Origin: Roseimaritima sp.
GTDB lineage: Bacteria; Planctomycetota; Planctomycetia; Pirellulales; Pirellulaceae
DNA: 6,588 nucleotides
Direction: 5' to 3'
NCBI GenBank assembly: GCA_007124075.1
Contig: SLFV01000085.1
Location: forward strand, 1-6,588
Below the pieces are notes generated by a model, which saw only the letters and a program-made list of their open reading frames with translations, was not told the origin of the DNA and searched no databases. This document shows positions 6,584-6,588 of this stretch, in pieces. Position 1 is the first letter of the stretch, and each line of letters opens with the position of its first letter. Made by a program: the position numbers and the translations under genes.

Positions 6584-6588
6584 GTAAA

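Noticed and set aside
1..6588. Search for CRISPR arrays, tRNA/rRNA genes, insertion sequences, toxin-antitoxin pairs and attachment sites
   Set aside because: No array-like repeats, cloverleaf-type sequences, transposase motifs or terminal inverted repeats were seen; almost all bases are accounted for by five conserved coding regions.

Overview
The window reads as ordinary chromosomal DNA of a moderately GC-rich Gram-negative-type bacterium. My best guess is a planctomycete of the Rhodopirellula/Pirellulaceae kind. That guess rests on protein flavour, the weak or absent Shine-Dalgarno sequences before most starts, and the dnaE2-type polymerase. It is inference from memory of these families, not a database result. 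I see no tRNA, rRNA, CRISPR array, insertion sequence or phage gene.

Layout, left to right. Positions 1-1130 (minus) hold the first 376 residues of an error-prone DNA polymerase III alpha subunit (DnaE2). The gene runs off the left edge just before the expected catalytic aspartates. A 156-base divergent intergenic region (1131-1286) follows and carries a perfect 6+6 inverted repeat. Then come three co-oriented plus-strand genes: rimO (1287-2708, ribosomal protein S12 methylthiotransferase), pgsA (2767-3381, phosphatidylglycerophosphate synthase) and a CPBP/CAAX-type intramembrane metalloprotease (3388-4506). The last two are only 6 bases apart and are almost certainly cotranscribed. Converging on them from the right is a minus-strand IlvD/Edd-family dehydratase of the YjhG/YagF (D-xylonate dehydratase) type (4533-6536). 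The 26-base convergent gap contains most of a small hairpin. The last 52 bases are the upstream region of the dehydratase and include a GntR-like imperfect palindrome.

Functionally, rimO-pgsA is a housekeeping pair (ribosome modification, acidic phospholipid synthesis) whose adjacency recurs in distant bacteria. The membrane protease is attached to the lipid gene and has two unusual hydrophilic insertions, one containing a nine-C homopolymer. dnaE2 belongs to DNA-damage tolerance, and the dehydratase to sugar-acid catabolism. The five genes do not form one pathway. I found no convincing undescribed multi-gene system. The points most worth a second look are the protease architecture with its C9/T8 tracts, the palindrome upstream of dnaE2, and the candidate operator before the xylonate dehydratase gene.
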